Source: Treponema sp. (GTDB taxonomy: Bacteria > Spirochaetota > Spirochaetia > Treponematales > Breznakiellaceae). From it: a stretch of 41,381 nucleotides of DNA. The translations under genes and the position numbers were made by a program. Where the stretch lies: assembly GCA_031281555.1 (NCBI GenBank), contig JAITFK010000064.1:1-41381 (forward strand), read 5' to 3'. Positions 16,451 through 24,821 of the stretch are shown here, in pieces. The notes beneath the pieces are model-generated. The model made no database searches. It was given only the letters and a program-made list of their open reading frames with translations, and was not told the DNA's origin. Every line of letters starts with the position of its first letter. Within the stretch, counting starts at the first letter, position 1.

Positions 16451-17932
16451 CTACTTCCCTACACAAAACCTGCTGAACATTTCTTCCAGAATATCGGCGG
16501 TAGAAATTTCTCCCGTAATTTCTCCCAAAGCGTTTACAGCTTCCCGCAGTAAAGGAGCGATAAGATCCAGCGGTTCTTCATTTTCCGCAAGCGAAAGAGC
16601 TTCTTCAAGAGAGGAACAGGCGGCATCAACCAGTCTTTTCTGCCGTACAGTGCCGACGGAAATAACCGTTTCACCGAACATACTCTCCGATACCGATTCC
16701 GGCATAATGGCCGAAATTATCGCCGTGTAAAGATCGTTTAAACCTTCGCCTGTTTTTGCGCTAATACTGATAACGTTATCTGCAATTTCAGCCGGAAGTG
16801 ATACTACAGGCGAAATGTCGGCTTTGTTCCATGCAAAAATATGTTTTTCACCGCGCTTCATAAATTCGATATCTTCGGCTGTAATACCCTGTTCGCCGTC
16901 TATCAGATAAAGAACAATATCCGCTTCCTGTAAAATTTTTAAACTCCTTTCCACTCCGATTTTTTCAACAGAATCATAGGTATCGCGCAGACCCGCCGTG
17001 TCGACAAGTCGAACAGGAATTCCTTCAATATTTACCCAGGCTTCTATCCAGTCTCTGGTAGTTCCCGGAATTTCCGTAACAATTGAACGGTCTTCTTTTA
17101 AAAAAGAGTTAAAAATGCTGGACTTACCTACGTTTGGACGACCCGCAATTACCACAGTAACCCCTTCCTGATAAACACGTTCGATCTGCCATGAAGTCTG
17201 TAATTTTTTTAACCGCTCCAAAGCAATAAGCGCAGTTTCTTTATTGGGGAGTCTGCCCGCAATTTCTTCCGATGCGCTTGTATCAAAGTTTGCGCTGATT
17301 TCATCTTCGGAATAATCAAGATAAATTTCAGCGCCGGAAAGAACCTGAACAATTAATTTTTTTATTTCGTCGATTTCAGTATAAAGAGAACCGGAAAGAC
17401 GCATTATTGCGTGACGGCGGCTAATATCGGTTTTTGCCGCTACAAGTTCCATTACAGACTCGCTGCGTGTAAGATCAAGTTTCCCGTTCATAAATGCACG
17501 GAATGTAAACTCACCCGGCAATGCGTCACGGAAACCTGTGGTTTTAAGAGCGTTCATCACCGCTTTTCCCGTAACAGCGCCGCCATGACAGCTAATGTCA
17601 AGGCTGTCTTCTCCGGTATAGCTTTTTGGAGCGCGGAATACGGAAACAAGCGCTTCGTCAATTTTTTCGCCGTTAGTTGTAATCCAGCCGTGAATGACTG
17701 TATTACCCTGCGTATTTTTCAGTCTTTCGGGCGCAGAAAAAACTAAAGCAGCCATTTCGACTGCGCCTTTTCCCGAACAGCGGATTACAGAAAGAGCGCT
17801 GTTTCCGGGGACAGTCGCAAATGCGGCGATTGGTGATTCATCGCTATAAATAGCACCGCTATAAATAGCGCCGCCATACATGGCGCCGCTTTGTAGTGTT
17901 TCACCTGATAAATCGCCGTTTTTTTTACGCAT
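16451..17932 (-). CDS. mnmE: tRNA modification GTPase MnmE (TrmE)
   Basis: The GTPase partner of MnmG. The N-terminal formyl-THF-binding domain shows 'SPIAAFATVPGNSALSVIRCSG' and 'GEFTFRAFMNGKLDLTRSESVMELV'. The G domain has the P-loop 'GRPNVGKSS', the switch 'IPGTTRDWIE' and 'VDTAGLRD'. The C-terminus 'FCVGK' is the hallmark C-x-G-K. The track start at 18055 would run deep into the PAP2 gene. ATG 17932 overlaps the PAP2 stop by 8 nt (ATGCGTAA) and is a likely coupled start; ATG 17884 within the micro-repeat is the alternative. The region just before the conserved domain has a repeated 'GAIYS' not usual in MnmE. About 493 residues from 17932, slightly longer than usual because of this leader. 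Confidence 0.95.
   Translation of the reverse strand: MRKKNGDLSGETLQSGAMYGGAIYSGAIYSDESPIAAFATVPGNSALSVIRCSGKGAVEMAALVFSAPERLKNTQGNTVIHGWITTNGEKIDEALVSVFRAPKSYTGEDSLDISCHGGAVTGKAVMNALKTTGFRDALPGEFTFRAFMNGKLDLTRSESVMELVAAKTDISRRHAIMRLSGSLYTEIDEIKKLIVQVLSGAEIYLDYSEDEISANFDTSASEEIAGRLPNKETALIALERLKKLQTSWQIERVYQEGVTVVIAGRPNVGKSSIFNSFLKEDRSIVTEIPGTTRDWIEAWVNIEGIPVRLVDTAGLRDTYDSVEKIGVERSLKILQEADIVLYLIDGEQGITAEDIEFMKRGEKHIFAWNKADISPVVSLPAEIADNVISISAKTGEGLNDLYTAIISAIMPESVSESMFGETVISVGTVRQKRLVDAACSSLEEALSLAENEEPLDLIAPLLREAVNALGEITGEISTADILEEMFSRFCVGK
17843..17887 (-). repeat. Three 15-bp tandem units at the mnmE N-terminus
   Basis: Three consecutive 15-bp units code G-A-M-Y-G, G-A-I-Y-S and G-A-I-Y-S just before the conserved MnmE domain. 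The last two differ at one base. Each unit is nearly self-complementary (GCTATAAATAGC), so slippage at a hairpin is a likely origin. Confidence 0.8.
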
Positions 17933-18854
17933 TTTGTTCTTGTTCAGTTCCGGCAAGCTTGAGTTTAACAAAGACATAAGGAGAAGCGGCGGAAACCCAA
18001 AAACCGCCGAGCCCGGCCAGTATAAAGCCGTAAAGTTTATAATTGGCGGAGTCATGCGGTAAAATTTTTATTCCTGCAAAAAAGATTAAAACAAAACCGG
18101 CAGTTCCCAAAAGCAAGCGCGCAAAAAGGGCAAGGTAATTTTTTAAACCGGTTTTGTCAAACGGCGCATTACTTGAAAAACCAATATATTTTTTGTTAAT
18201 GCAATAACCCGCACCAAGACCGAGAACAGCGCCGCCGGGCATAAGCAGTTCCCTTCCCGGCAGATAAAGTATCATTATAAAAGAAAGAGCGGCGCTTGAA
18301 ATAACTCCGGCGCGAAAACCGCCTTTTTCAAGAAACGTTTCTATTCTTGCGTTTAACAAAAAATAGCCGCAAAGAATAACGCCGCCGATAATCCATCCGG
18401 CTAATACATCGGTTGGGAAATGAACTCCAAGATAAATTCTGGAAAAACCGATTAAAAAACAAAGTACGGCTGTACAGACATAAGCCCAATTCTTTTTAAC
18501 CCACGAAGCTAAAATAAAAAAAACAACCAGCGCATTCTGCGCGTGTCCTGAAGGCAACCCTCCCATACGTTCGCCGATCAAACCGACAGAAGGATCATAG
18601 CTTTCAAAAAAAGGACGCGGCTGATCCAAAAAAAACTTTAAGGACATATTGATCCATACCGAAATAATCAGCATTAAACAAAGGCGTAGTCCTTTTTTTT
18701 CATTCACGCACCAGTATAAAACAGGAAGCACCGTCAAAAATATAGCTGAACCTCCCATAGCGGTAATCAGCCGTATAGTTAAAGTTAAAGCAGGGTTGGA
18801 AACAGTTTGAACTGCTCTGATAAATTCAAGCCCCCGCTGCAATACCGGTTCCAT
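17925..18854 (-). CDS. PAP2-family membrane phosphatase
   Basis: A 309-residue multi-pass protein with all three PAP2 acid phosphatase motifs: 'KFFLDQPRP' (K-x6-RP), 'LPSGHAQN' (PSGH) and 'SRIYLGVHFPTDVLAG' (SR-x5-H-x3-D). About eight hydrophobic helices are visible. The family removes phosphate from lipid phosphates such as undecaprenyl pyrophosphate or phosphatidic acid at the membrane; which one cannot be told here. The C-terminal third ('FARLLLGTAGFVLIFFAGIKIL') is an extra membrane part beyond the core. The gene starts 1 nt after the preceding lipoprotein stop and overlaps mnmE by 8 nt, so it is inside a tightly coupled operon. Confidence 0.92.
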   Translation of the reverse strand: MEPVLQRGLEFIRAVQTVSNPALTLTIRLITAMGGSAIFLTVLPVLYWCVNEKKGLRLCLMLIISVWINMSLKFFLDQPRPFFESYDPSVGLIGERMGGLPSGHAQNALVVFFILASWVKKNWAYVCTAVLCFLIGFSRIYLGVHFPTDVLAGWIIGGVILCGYFLLNARIETFLEKGGFRAGVISSAALSFIMILYLPGRELLMPGGAVLGLGAGYCINKKYIGFSSNAPFDKTGLKNYLALFARLLLGTAGFVLIFFAGIKILPHDSANYKLYGFILAGLGGFWVSAASPYVFVKLKLAGTEQEQNA

Positions 18855-18855
18855 G

Positions 18856-19557
18856 CTAAAACCTCAAAAAAAAATTTTGACGCAGACGGTTAATTGAATC
18901 CTTCTGTTCTGCTGTTGGAGTAACAATGGAAAGAGATTCTGCTATTAAATCATTAATTATTGCCTGCATTGTCATTTTATCTATACTGATTAACACAAAA
19001 AAGTTATATATCTCAGTATTTGCTTCCATGCTATCATTTTCCTGCCTTGTTTTCATTTTAATCCAGTAGGTATCTTCCTTAACAGCTCCTGTATAAACCG
19101 CGTTGTATGCCTTTTTTACCATTGTTTCAAAAAAAAGTCCGTATTCATTATCGGGATACAAATATGCTGCGGAGATCATTCTTTTTTCAATTCTTTCCGC
19201 CGCCAATATACTAAAATCTTTTACAGCGGAAAAGTTATCCGCCCATATATTCATCGCCGTAAAATTTATTCCCTCGTTGTTTCCGATAAATACATATTTA
19301 CCGTAATAAGCGCTTATTTTTTCAATTTCTTCATTCCCGCCGTTTATATATGCGGACAGCCAACTCGGCAGGTTTTTTGCAGAAGCTCCGGTTTTTGTTT
19401 CAATAATACTGCCAGGGTCAATATTAACATTGTTTTTTTCAGTAATAAAATAATCATTCGGGGGAACCGGAATATATGCAGGTTTTTTTTGACCGACGCA
19501 TGAAATTATTGCTATGCCGCAGAGAAAAAAAACCGGCGTTAAAAAAAATATTTTCAT
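18856..19557 (-). CDS. Hypothetical lipoprotein
   Basis: A 233-residue protein with signal peptide and lipobox 'GIAIISC'. The mature part has 'LPSWLSAYINGGNEEIEKISAYYGKYVFIG' and a helical C-terminus ('INRLRQNFFLRF'). It has a LPP20/DUF-like look ('PSWL..Y' followed by 'ERIEKRM'), but I cannot assign a family. It is probably anchored in the periplasm. It lies 13 nt after the preceding lipoprotein gene and 1 nt before PAP2, so it is co-transcribed. No Shine-Dalgarno is obvious. Confidence 0.75.
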   Translation of the reverse strand: MKIFFLTPVFFLCGIAIISCVGQKKPAYIPVPPNDYFITEKNNVNIDPGSIIETKTGASAKNLPSWLSAYINGGNEEIEKISAYYGKYVFIGNNEGINFTAMNIWADNFSAVKDFSILAAERIEKRMISAAYLYPDNEYGLFFETMVKKAYNAVYTGAVKEDTYWIKMKTRQENDSMEANTEIYNFFVLISIDKMTMQAIINDLIAESLSIVTPTAEQKDSINRLRQNFFLRF

Positions 19558-19570
19558 AATTAAGCAATAA

Positions 19571-21100
19571 TTAATTCAAGGAAACAAAATCAGAAGAAGA
19601 ATGATTATACATTGAATTTTTTATGTCTGCCGCAAGAATTTCCATCGGCGGCATTTTGTAAAGCGCAAATTCATCCCAAAGCGCAGTAGAAAAAGACTTC
19701 CTGTTAACAGTATCAACAGTATCTTCTTTTCTTAACCCAAGCAATATCTTAAAATTATTCTTTATTTCAGTTTCAATACGGATTGGAGCTGCAGACAAAT
19801 TACCCTGCTCAACAGATTCTCCCATAATATTGATTTTTGCAGATAACAGATTCGGAAGAATTGAAAAGCTGACGCCTGCAGTAATGAAAGAATTTTGTTC
19901 GGTAATTTTAACAGTTTGAGAAACCGTATCGTTCGGAGAAGACAATGTTAAAACAAGATTTTGTCCCTCTTTGCTTAAGACAAGGGAAATATCCGGAGAA
20001 GATTCAAACAGTACAGAGAAAACAGCGCCTTCGTTTAACGATTTAAAACGGAATAATGTCTGCCATATTCCGCGCTGGACAACAGCTTCATTGTATTGGG
20101 TTTCCGGGTTAATTTGAACCTTTGGAAGGGTAATGCTGTTATTTCCGGTAGCAAGTCCGTAAACGCCGTTTGAAGGCATCCATTGAAGAGCGCCGTTAAC
20201 AGCGGGTTTTGGGAGTTGTTCGGAGGAATTTAACATTTTTAAATTGTTCAGATTACCTTCAAAAACGTACCACTGTACAAGCTGAGGAATATCCCCCGAA
20301 ACAAGGTTAAGATCAAATGCTTTAGCTGAAACAAGCAGGGAAATTTCTTTTTGATATCCTGCAAGACCGTAGTGATTTTCTACGGGGAATACTTCGGCTC
20401 GTATTGAATAAAAACCGCTTTGTTCGGACACCTTCCATAAAAGATTTCCCGCTCCGTCAGAAAATTTTCCTTCGCTAACCTTTCTTTTACCGCTATACCA
20501 GACAATATACGGATCCATACGGTCATTGATATTCAATTTGGCTTCCAGCATTACCGTCATTTCTTTTGAAATAAGCAAAGGGTTTTCATTAACGCCGGGC
20601 AGATGTACATTTATACCTTCAAAGGAAAAAACAGTATTGTCCATATAATAGAATGATTTTTCAATCTTTTGTAAAACATCCCTTCCGCTCATAACTTGTG
20701 AAACAAGGGTATAACGGCCAATCGATAAATTCTCCGGTATCGGGAATAAAGGCAGCGCTTCATCAAGGCTGTTTACCTTAACAAGGATTTCATCCTGCTC
20801 GGCTTCACCATGAATACTGTACAAAACCTTTGGTCCTGTAACAGTTCCACTGGAATTTTTCATAAAAACCAAAAGAGAAGTAACATCCGGATCGTTAGAA
20901 ACAGGTTTTTCAAAATAAGGACTTATTTTCCCGCCGCTTCTGATAAAAGAACACTCATCCAGCGGTACATTATTAATCTGGGCGTTTACTTTGTAGGTAT
21001 CTGAAGAAGAAGTAAAAAGGTCATCCATTGCGTCACATCCGCCTAAAAAAGCGAGGAAAACAAGGGAAATCAACATTTTTGCGGTATTTCGGAAACACAT
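19571..21100 (-). CDS. Large lipoprotein with LamG-like C-terminal region
   Basis: The track starts at a TTG at 21121 that lies in the promoter -10 region. ATG 21100 gives a 509-residue protein with lipobox 'VFLAFLGGC'. Residues about 30-270 are beta-rich, with Ig-like stretches ('FSIRAEVFP', 'MSGRDVLQKIEKSFYYMDN'). Residues about 280-490 ('QWYVFEGNLNNLKML', 'WDEFALYKMPPMEI') resemble a LamG/concanavalin-type beta sandwich; this is inference from pattern, not a sure hit. It is likely a periplasmic or surface-anchored binding protein. It is the first gene of the run leading to PAP2, mnmE and mnmG, and has a strong promoter with a very short 5' leader. Confidence 0.75.
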   Translation of the reverse strand: MCFRNTAKMLISLVFLAFLGGCDAMDDLFTSSSDTYKVNAQINNVPLDECSFIRSGGKISPYFEKPVSNDPDVTSLLVFMKNSSGTVTGPKVLYSIHGEAEQDEILVKVNSLDEALPLFPIPENLSIGRYTLVSQVMSGRDVLQKIEKSFYYMDNTVFSFEGINVHLPGVNENPLLISKEMTVMLEAKLNINDRMDPYIVWYSGKRKVSEGKFSDGAGNLLWKVSEQSGFYSIRAEVFPVENHYGLAGYQKEISLLVSAKAFDLNLVSGDIPQLVQWYVFEGNLNNLKMLNSSEQLPKPAVNGALQWMPSNGVYGLATGNNSITLPKVQINPETQYNEAVVQRGIWQTLFRFKSLNEGAVFSVLFESSPDISLVLSKEGQNLVLTLSSPNDTVSQTVKITEQNSFITAGVSFSILPNLLSAKINIMGESVEQGNLSAAPIRIETEIKNNFKILLGLRKEDTVDTVNRKSFSTALWDEFALYKMPPMEILAADIKNSMYNHSSSDFVSLN

Positions 21101-21111
21101 ACCTACTATCC

Positions 21112-21140
21112 AATATATCAATTTGTATACAGAATATCAA
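21112..21140 (-). promoter_or_regulatory. Promoter of the lipoprotein-mnmE-mnmG run
   Basis: On the minus strand: TTGATA, 17-nt spacer, TATATT, with TGA directly before the -10 box (extended -10). The expected start lies about 4 nt before ATG 21100. It is back-to-back with the alr promoter. Confidence 0.65.
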
Positions 21141-21161
21141 CCTTTTACAAATTTAGTTTTC

Positions 21162-21170
21162 TGTTATTAT
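21162..21170 (+). promoter_or_regulatory. Extended -10 box 6 nt before alr ATG (leaderless start)
   Basis: TGTTATTAT is an extended -10. It ends 6 nt before ATG 21177 and there is no Shine-Dalgarno. Transcription should start at the ATG. Confidence 0.5.
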
Positions 21171-21176
21171 ATGAAT

Positions 21177-22301
21177 ATGCGAACAAGAGCAATAATTCAT
21201 CTTGACCGCTTTATCGGGAATTTTGAAGCTGTAAAAGTGCGAATCGGGCAGAAAAGGCGAATTTGCGTACCAGTCAAGGCAGACGCCTATGGGCACGGAG
21301 CTTTAGAAATAGCTAAAAAAAGCCTTGAAGCCGGCGCTTATTGTCTTGGCGTAGCAACTGTTGCGGAAGGGAAAGAACTTAGAAACGGGGGGATAACCGC
21401 TCCAATCCTGTTGTTTACCCAGCCTAATCCTACGGAAATACCGGATATTTTAACAGCAAAGCTTATCCCATTTGTCTCTGATGAATGGTATGCCTGCACT
21501 CTGAATGAGGCAGCCGCCGGTAAAATCAAACTGCCCGTTCACTTAAAAATTGATACAGGTATGGGACGGAGCGGCTGTCCGGCGGAAGAAGCTCTTGCTC
21601 TTGCCAGGCATATTGACAATTGCGCTTCTCTTGAATTATCAGGAACAGCCACCCATTTTGCTGTTTCCGACTCTACGGTTACCAAGGATATCGCTTACAC
21701 TAAATTACAGTTATCACGTTTTAAGGAAGCTGTTGATGCTATAAAAAACGCAAGTATCGATCCCGGTATTGTTCATGCTGCCAATTCCGGTGCGGTAATC
21801 CTTCACCCTGACACCTGGCTTGATATGGTAAGACCGGGCATATTCTTGTACGGTTATAAAAATGTGCAAGAAAAAGAAATCCAAAACTTCCCGTTTGAAC
21901 CGATAAAAGCTCAGCCTGTAATGGAGTTAAGGACAATTGTCGTAGTCATAAAAAAAATAAAAAAAGGTGAGACGGTTTCCTATGGCAGGATATGGACCGC
22001 TTTCCATGATACAACTATTGCTACTTTGGCTGTAGGTTACGGAGACGGACTTCCTATTCGCGCAAGCAACAAATGGCAGGCTGTAATCGGCGGTAAAACT
22101 TATCCAATTGCAGGCCGTGTCTGCATGGACCAATGTAGTGTGGATTTGGGACAGGAAAGCGATGTCCGCCGCTGGGACGAAGCTGTAATTTTCGGCGGCT
22201 GCGCTCAGGATGCGGCGGCGTTGGCAGAGGCAGCAGGAACAATTCCCTACGAGATAACCTGTAATATTAACAAAAGAGGACCGCGTGTGTACGAAAGGTA
22301 A
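21177..22301 (+). CDS. alr: Alanine racemase
   Basis: A PLP-dependent racemase that makes D-alanine for peptidoglycan. The PLP lysine is K34 in 'VPVKADAYGHG' and the catalytic tyrosine is Y269 in 'ETVSYGRIW'. 'AVGYGDGLPIRASN' and 'AGRVCMDQCSVDLG' are further family blocks. From ATG 21177 the protein has 374 residues, the usual length; the track's TTG start at 21123 adds an unsupported leader. ATG 21171 is a possible alternative 6 nt upstream but falls on the edge of the -10 box. It is divergent from the lipoprotein run and 65 bp upstream of clpP. Confidence 0.95.
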   Translation: MRTRAIIHLDRFIGNFEAVKVRIGQKRRICVPVKADAYGHGALEIAKKSLEAGAYCLGVATVAEGKELRNGGITAPILLFTQPNPTEIPDILTAKLIPFVSDEWYACTLNEAAAGKIKLPVHLKIDTGMGRSGCPAEEALALARHIDNCASLELSGTATHFAVSDSTVTKDIAYTKLQLSRFKEAVDAIKNASIDPGIVHAANSGAVILHPDTWLDMVRPGIFLYGYKNVQEKEIQNFPFEPIKAQPVMELRTIVVVIKKIKKGETVSYGRIWTAFHDTTIATLAVGYGDGLPIRASNKWQAVIGGKTYPIAGRVCMDQCSVDLGQESDVRRWDEAVIFGGCAQDAAALAEAAGTIPYEITCNINKRGPRVYER

Positions 22302-22366
22302 TTTAAGACAATGCGAACTATTGCTTTCAATAAAAATAATTTATACTATTACTAACGGAGGCTGTA

Positions 22367-22972
22367 ATGAATCTCAATATTTTGAATGACGATGATGATG
22401 ACGATACAACCGAAGAAAAAGAAACAAACTGGCAGGATGTGCTGACGGGAAAAATGTTAAAAACCCGTACAATTCTGCTTTCAGGCGAGATTCGGAAAGG
22501 CCTTGCGGAAAAAACCATTCGCCAGCTTCTTTTAATGGAAGCGACGGGAGATGATCCGGTACGGATTTTTATTGATTCGCCCGGCGGAGACGCGGACGCA
22601 GGTTATGCGATTTTTGACATGATCCGTTTTATAAAGCCGCCCGTTTGGACAATCGGCATGGGCCTTGTCGCAAGCGCCGCCGCGATCATACAGCTTGCGG
22701 CTCCCAAAGAGCGGCGGGTAGGGCTTCCCAACAGTCACTATCTCATTCACCAGCCGCTTTCCGGAATACGCGGAGTTGCCACCGACATTGAGATACACGC
22801 AAAAGAACTTGAAAAACTCAGGGAAAAAATTAACCGCCTGATTGCGGATGAAACAGGTAATCCTTTTGAACAGGTAGAAAAAGACACAGATCGTGATTAC
22901 TGGATGAATGCGTCCGAAGCGGTTAATTACGGATTAATCAGCAGGATAGTTTCCAAAAGAGAAGAAATATAA
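22367..22972 (+). CDS. clpP: ClpP-family serine protease subunit
   Basis: A 201-residue ClpP homologue, proteolytic subunit of ATP-dependent Clp. The catalytic triad is S103 in 'GLVASAAAII', H128 in 'YLIHQPLSG' and D177 in 'TDRDYWMNASEA'. The serine motif departs from the usual 'AASMGA'. 'IFIDSPGGDADAGYAIFDMI' is the conserved oxyanion-side block. The N-terminus carries a run of six Asp ('NDDDDDDTTEE') not seen in canonical ClpP. Spirochetes often have two ClpP paralogues; this could be the second, divergent one. A strong GGAGG Shine-Dalgarno lies before the ATG. It is downstream of alr and convergent with the acyl-CoA synthetase. Confidence 0.9.
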   Translation: MNLNILNDDDDDDTTEEKETNWQDVLTGKMLKTRTILLSGEIRKGLAEKTIRQLLLMEATGDDPVRIFIDSPGGDADAGYAIFDMIRFIKPPVWTIGMGLVASAAAIIQLAAPKERRVGLPNSHYLIHQPLSGIRGVATDIEIHAKELEKLREKINRLIADETGNPFEQVEKDTDRDYWMNASEAVNYGLISRIVSKREEI

Positions 22973-22999
22973 CTGATTTGTTCCGGCTGTTAGTCCAAA

Positions 23000-24748
23000 C
23001 TACGGGTTTTCGTAATTCTTGTAAAGAAAGCGGCGTATCTTCTGCTGCGCGTTTTTTTCAAACGGTTCCTTGCGTAAAGAAAAATTGCTGATTTTTTTAT
23101 AAACAGGCAATGTACGATTGGCAGCTTCTATTTCTTTTTTTACAAGATCGTGAATAAAGCTTTCGTCGTTTTCCTTGCCGGGATAATCTTCCTTGATGAA
23201 GTCATAATTCGGAACAACTACGGCAAAAATTATTTCGCCGACGTGGCTTTTCTTTCCTACAACAAGAACTTCACCGATGATGCGGGAACCTGAGAAATTC
23301 GCTTCAATTTCTTCGGGGTAAATATTCTTGCCGCCTGAACCGACGATAAGATTTTTCTTGCGTCCCACTATGTAAATGTAACCATCCCCGTCACGATAAC
23401 CAAGATCACCAGTTAACAGATAGCCATTTTTATCAATCACTTCCTTTGTAGCTTCATCATTTTCAAAATAACCAAGCATAACCGAAGGCGATTTGCAAGC
23501 GATTTCTCCGATACCTTCCGGCGTTTGATCCAGTATTTTAACATCGGTATAACTGACAGGAAGCCCGACAGATTCATTGCGTTTATGACGGGGAGTATTC
23601 ACGCAGATAAGAGGAGCGTTCTCACTCATGCCGTAACCCTGAACAATGTTAAAACCAAGGGAATCAAAAAAGTCCGCTGTTTTTACACTTAACGGACCGC
23701 CGCCTGCTACCATTATTTTTATGGAATGAAGATTTGCTTTTTTACGGATAAACCGGAAAACTTTCCGCCCAAACTCCGGGTTACCTTTCTTCGCTTCCGC
23801 CAAAGCTATTTTACGCAGTAAATTTAACGGCCCTCGGATAATCGGTGAAAGTTTTTGATACCCCGAGTCAATTGCCGCCATCACTTTATCATATAGAAGC
23901 GGAACCCCGATAAGGTATGTGACTCCTCCGTCCTTTATATCATCAACAACAACTTTACCGACAATTTTTTCTGTGATCACCGTAGGAATGCCGATTGAAA
24001 GCGGCGCAATAAATGAACACGTGGTCGGATAAGTGTGATGCAAAGGCAGAACATCAATAAACACATCTTTATCAGTCGGCTCCAGCATACGGATTGCCGC
24101 GCTAGTGTTGGCGATAATATTTTTATGCGAAAGGGTAACGCCCTTGGCAAAACCCGTGGTTCCCGATGTAAATACAATTGAAGCCGGATCATTAGGTGAA
24201 ATGCTGTTAATCGGGGGCAGCGCCTGACTGCCCGCGTCTTTGCCGAATTTGTAATATTCAGTCTCCTGACCGGCAAGCGCCTCTTCCGCTTCGGAGCTTA
24301 TGCACACAGAAACAGACAGCGAAATTCCGTTTGATGACAGAGAAGCGGCAAAATCCCTCTTTCTTCCTGAATAGAAAAATGCCTTTGCCCTTGTAATTTT
24401 CATAATATTAAGACATTCCTGCTCTGTAACAAGAAAATCGACAGGTACAATACAAAGACCCGCAACCAGAGTCCCCATCCAGACAGCCATCCACTCAGGG
24501 CGGTTTTCAGACCATAATAAAACACGGTCGCCCTTTACAAACCCCGCAGCCAGCAAGCCTCGCGCAATCCTGCGGCATTCATCGCCCCATCTGGCGTAAT
24601 TCCAGCGGGTAAATTCTCTTTGTTTACCGGAACGGTATAAAATAGCGTCTTTGTCGGCAAAATCCCTTGATGTAACATCAACCATATGGGCAAAATTCGT
24701 ATATTTAAGATCAGGAAGATTTGAAACATAATCTTCAAATTTTAACAT
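23000..24748 (-). CDS. Long-chain acyl-CoA synthetase (AMP-binding enzyme)
   Basis: A 582-residue ANL-family enzyme. The P-loop-like motif is 'SIVFTSGTTGFAKGVTLSH'. The A5 motif is 'QGYGMSENAP', the hinge is 'LLTGDLGYRDGDGYIYIVGRKKNLIV', and the C-terminal lysine region is 'EKNAQQKIRR'. It should activate fatty acids with ATP to acyl-AMP and then acyl-CoA. 'WNYARWGDECRRIARGLLAAG' and 'SENRPEWM' near the N-terminus are typical of long-chain synthetases. It is cytoplasmic or membrane-associated. A GAGG Shine-Dalgarno and a strong promoter lie upstream, so it is transcribed on its own. Chain length preference cannot be read from sequence. Confidence 0.9.
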   Translation of the reverse strand: MLKFEDYVSNLPDLKYTNFAHMVDVTSRDFADKDAILYRSGKQREFTRWNYARWGDECRRIARGLLAAGFVKGDRVLLWSENRPEWMAVWMGTLVAGLCIVPVDFLVTEQECLNIMKITRAKAFFYSGRKRDFAASLSSNGISLSVSVCISSEAEEALAGQETEYYKFGKDAGSQALPPINSISPNDPASIVFTSGTTGFAKGVTLSHKNIIANTSAAIRMLEPTDKDVFIDVLPLHHTYPTTCSFIAPLSIGIPTVITEKIVGKVVVDDIKDGGVTYLIGVPLLYDKVMAAIDSGYQKLSPIIRGPLNLLRKIALAEAKKGNPEFGRKVFRFIRKKANLHSIKIMVAGGGPLSVKTADFFDSLGFNIVQGYGMSENAPLICVNTPRHKRNESVGLPVSYTDVKILDQTPEGIGEIACKSPSVMLGYFENDEATKEVIDKNGYLLTGDLGYRDGDGYIYIVGRKKNLIVGSGGKNIYPEEIEANFSGSRIIGEVLVVGKKSHVGEIIFAVVVPNYDFIKEDYPGKENDESFIHDLVKKEIEAANRTLPVYKKISNFSLRKEPFEKNAQQKIRRFLYKNYENP

Positions 24749-24777
24749 AATTACCTCGCTTAAAATCTGAATGTTCT

Positions 24778-24806
24778 ATTATATATAAAATAGCAAATAA
24801 TAGCAA
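24778..24806 (-). promoter_or_regulatory. Sigma70 promoter of the acyl-CoA synthetase gene
   Basis: On the minus strand: TTGCTA, 17-nt spacer, TATAAT, about 30 bp upstream of the ATG. The spacer is AT-only except for one GC dinucleotide. Confidence 0.7.
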
Positions 24807-24821
24807 AAAAGAAAATGATTT

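Noticed and set aside
24749-24821. T-box or other leader regulating tyrS
   Set aside because: This is the 3' side of tyrS; the real upstream region (26076-26117) is too short and tyrS appears leaderless.
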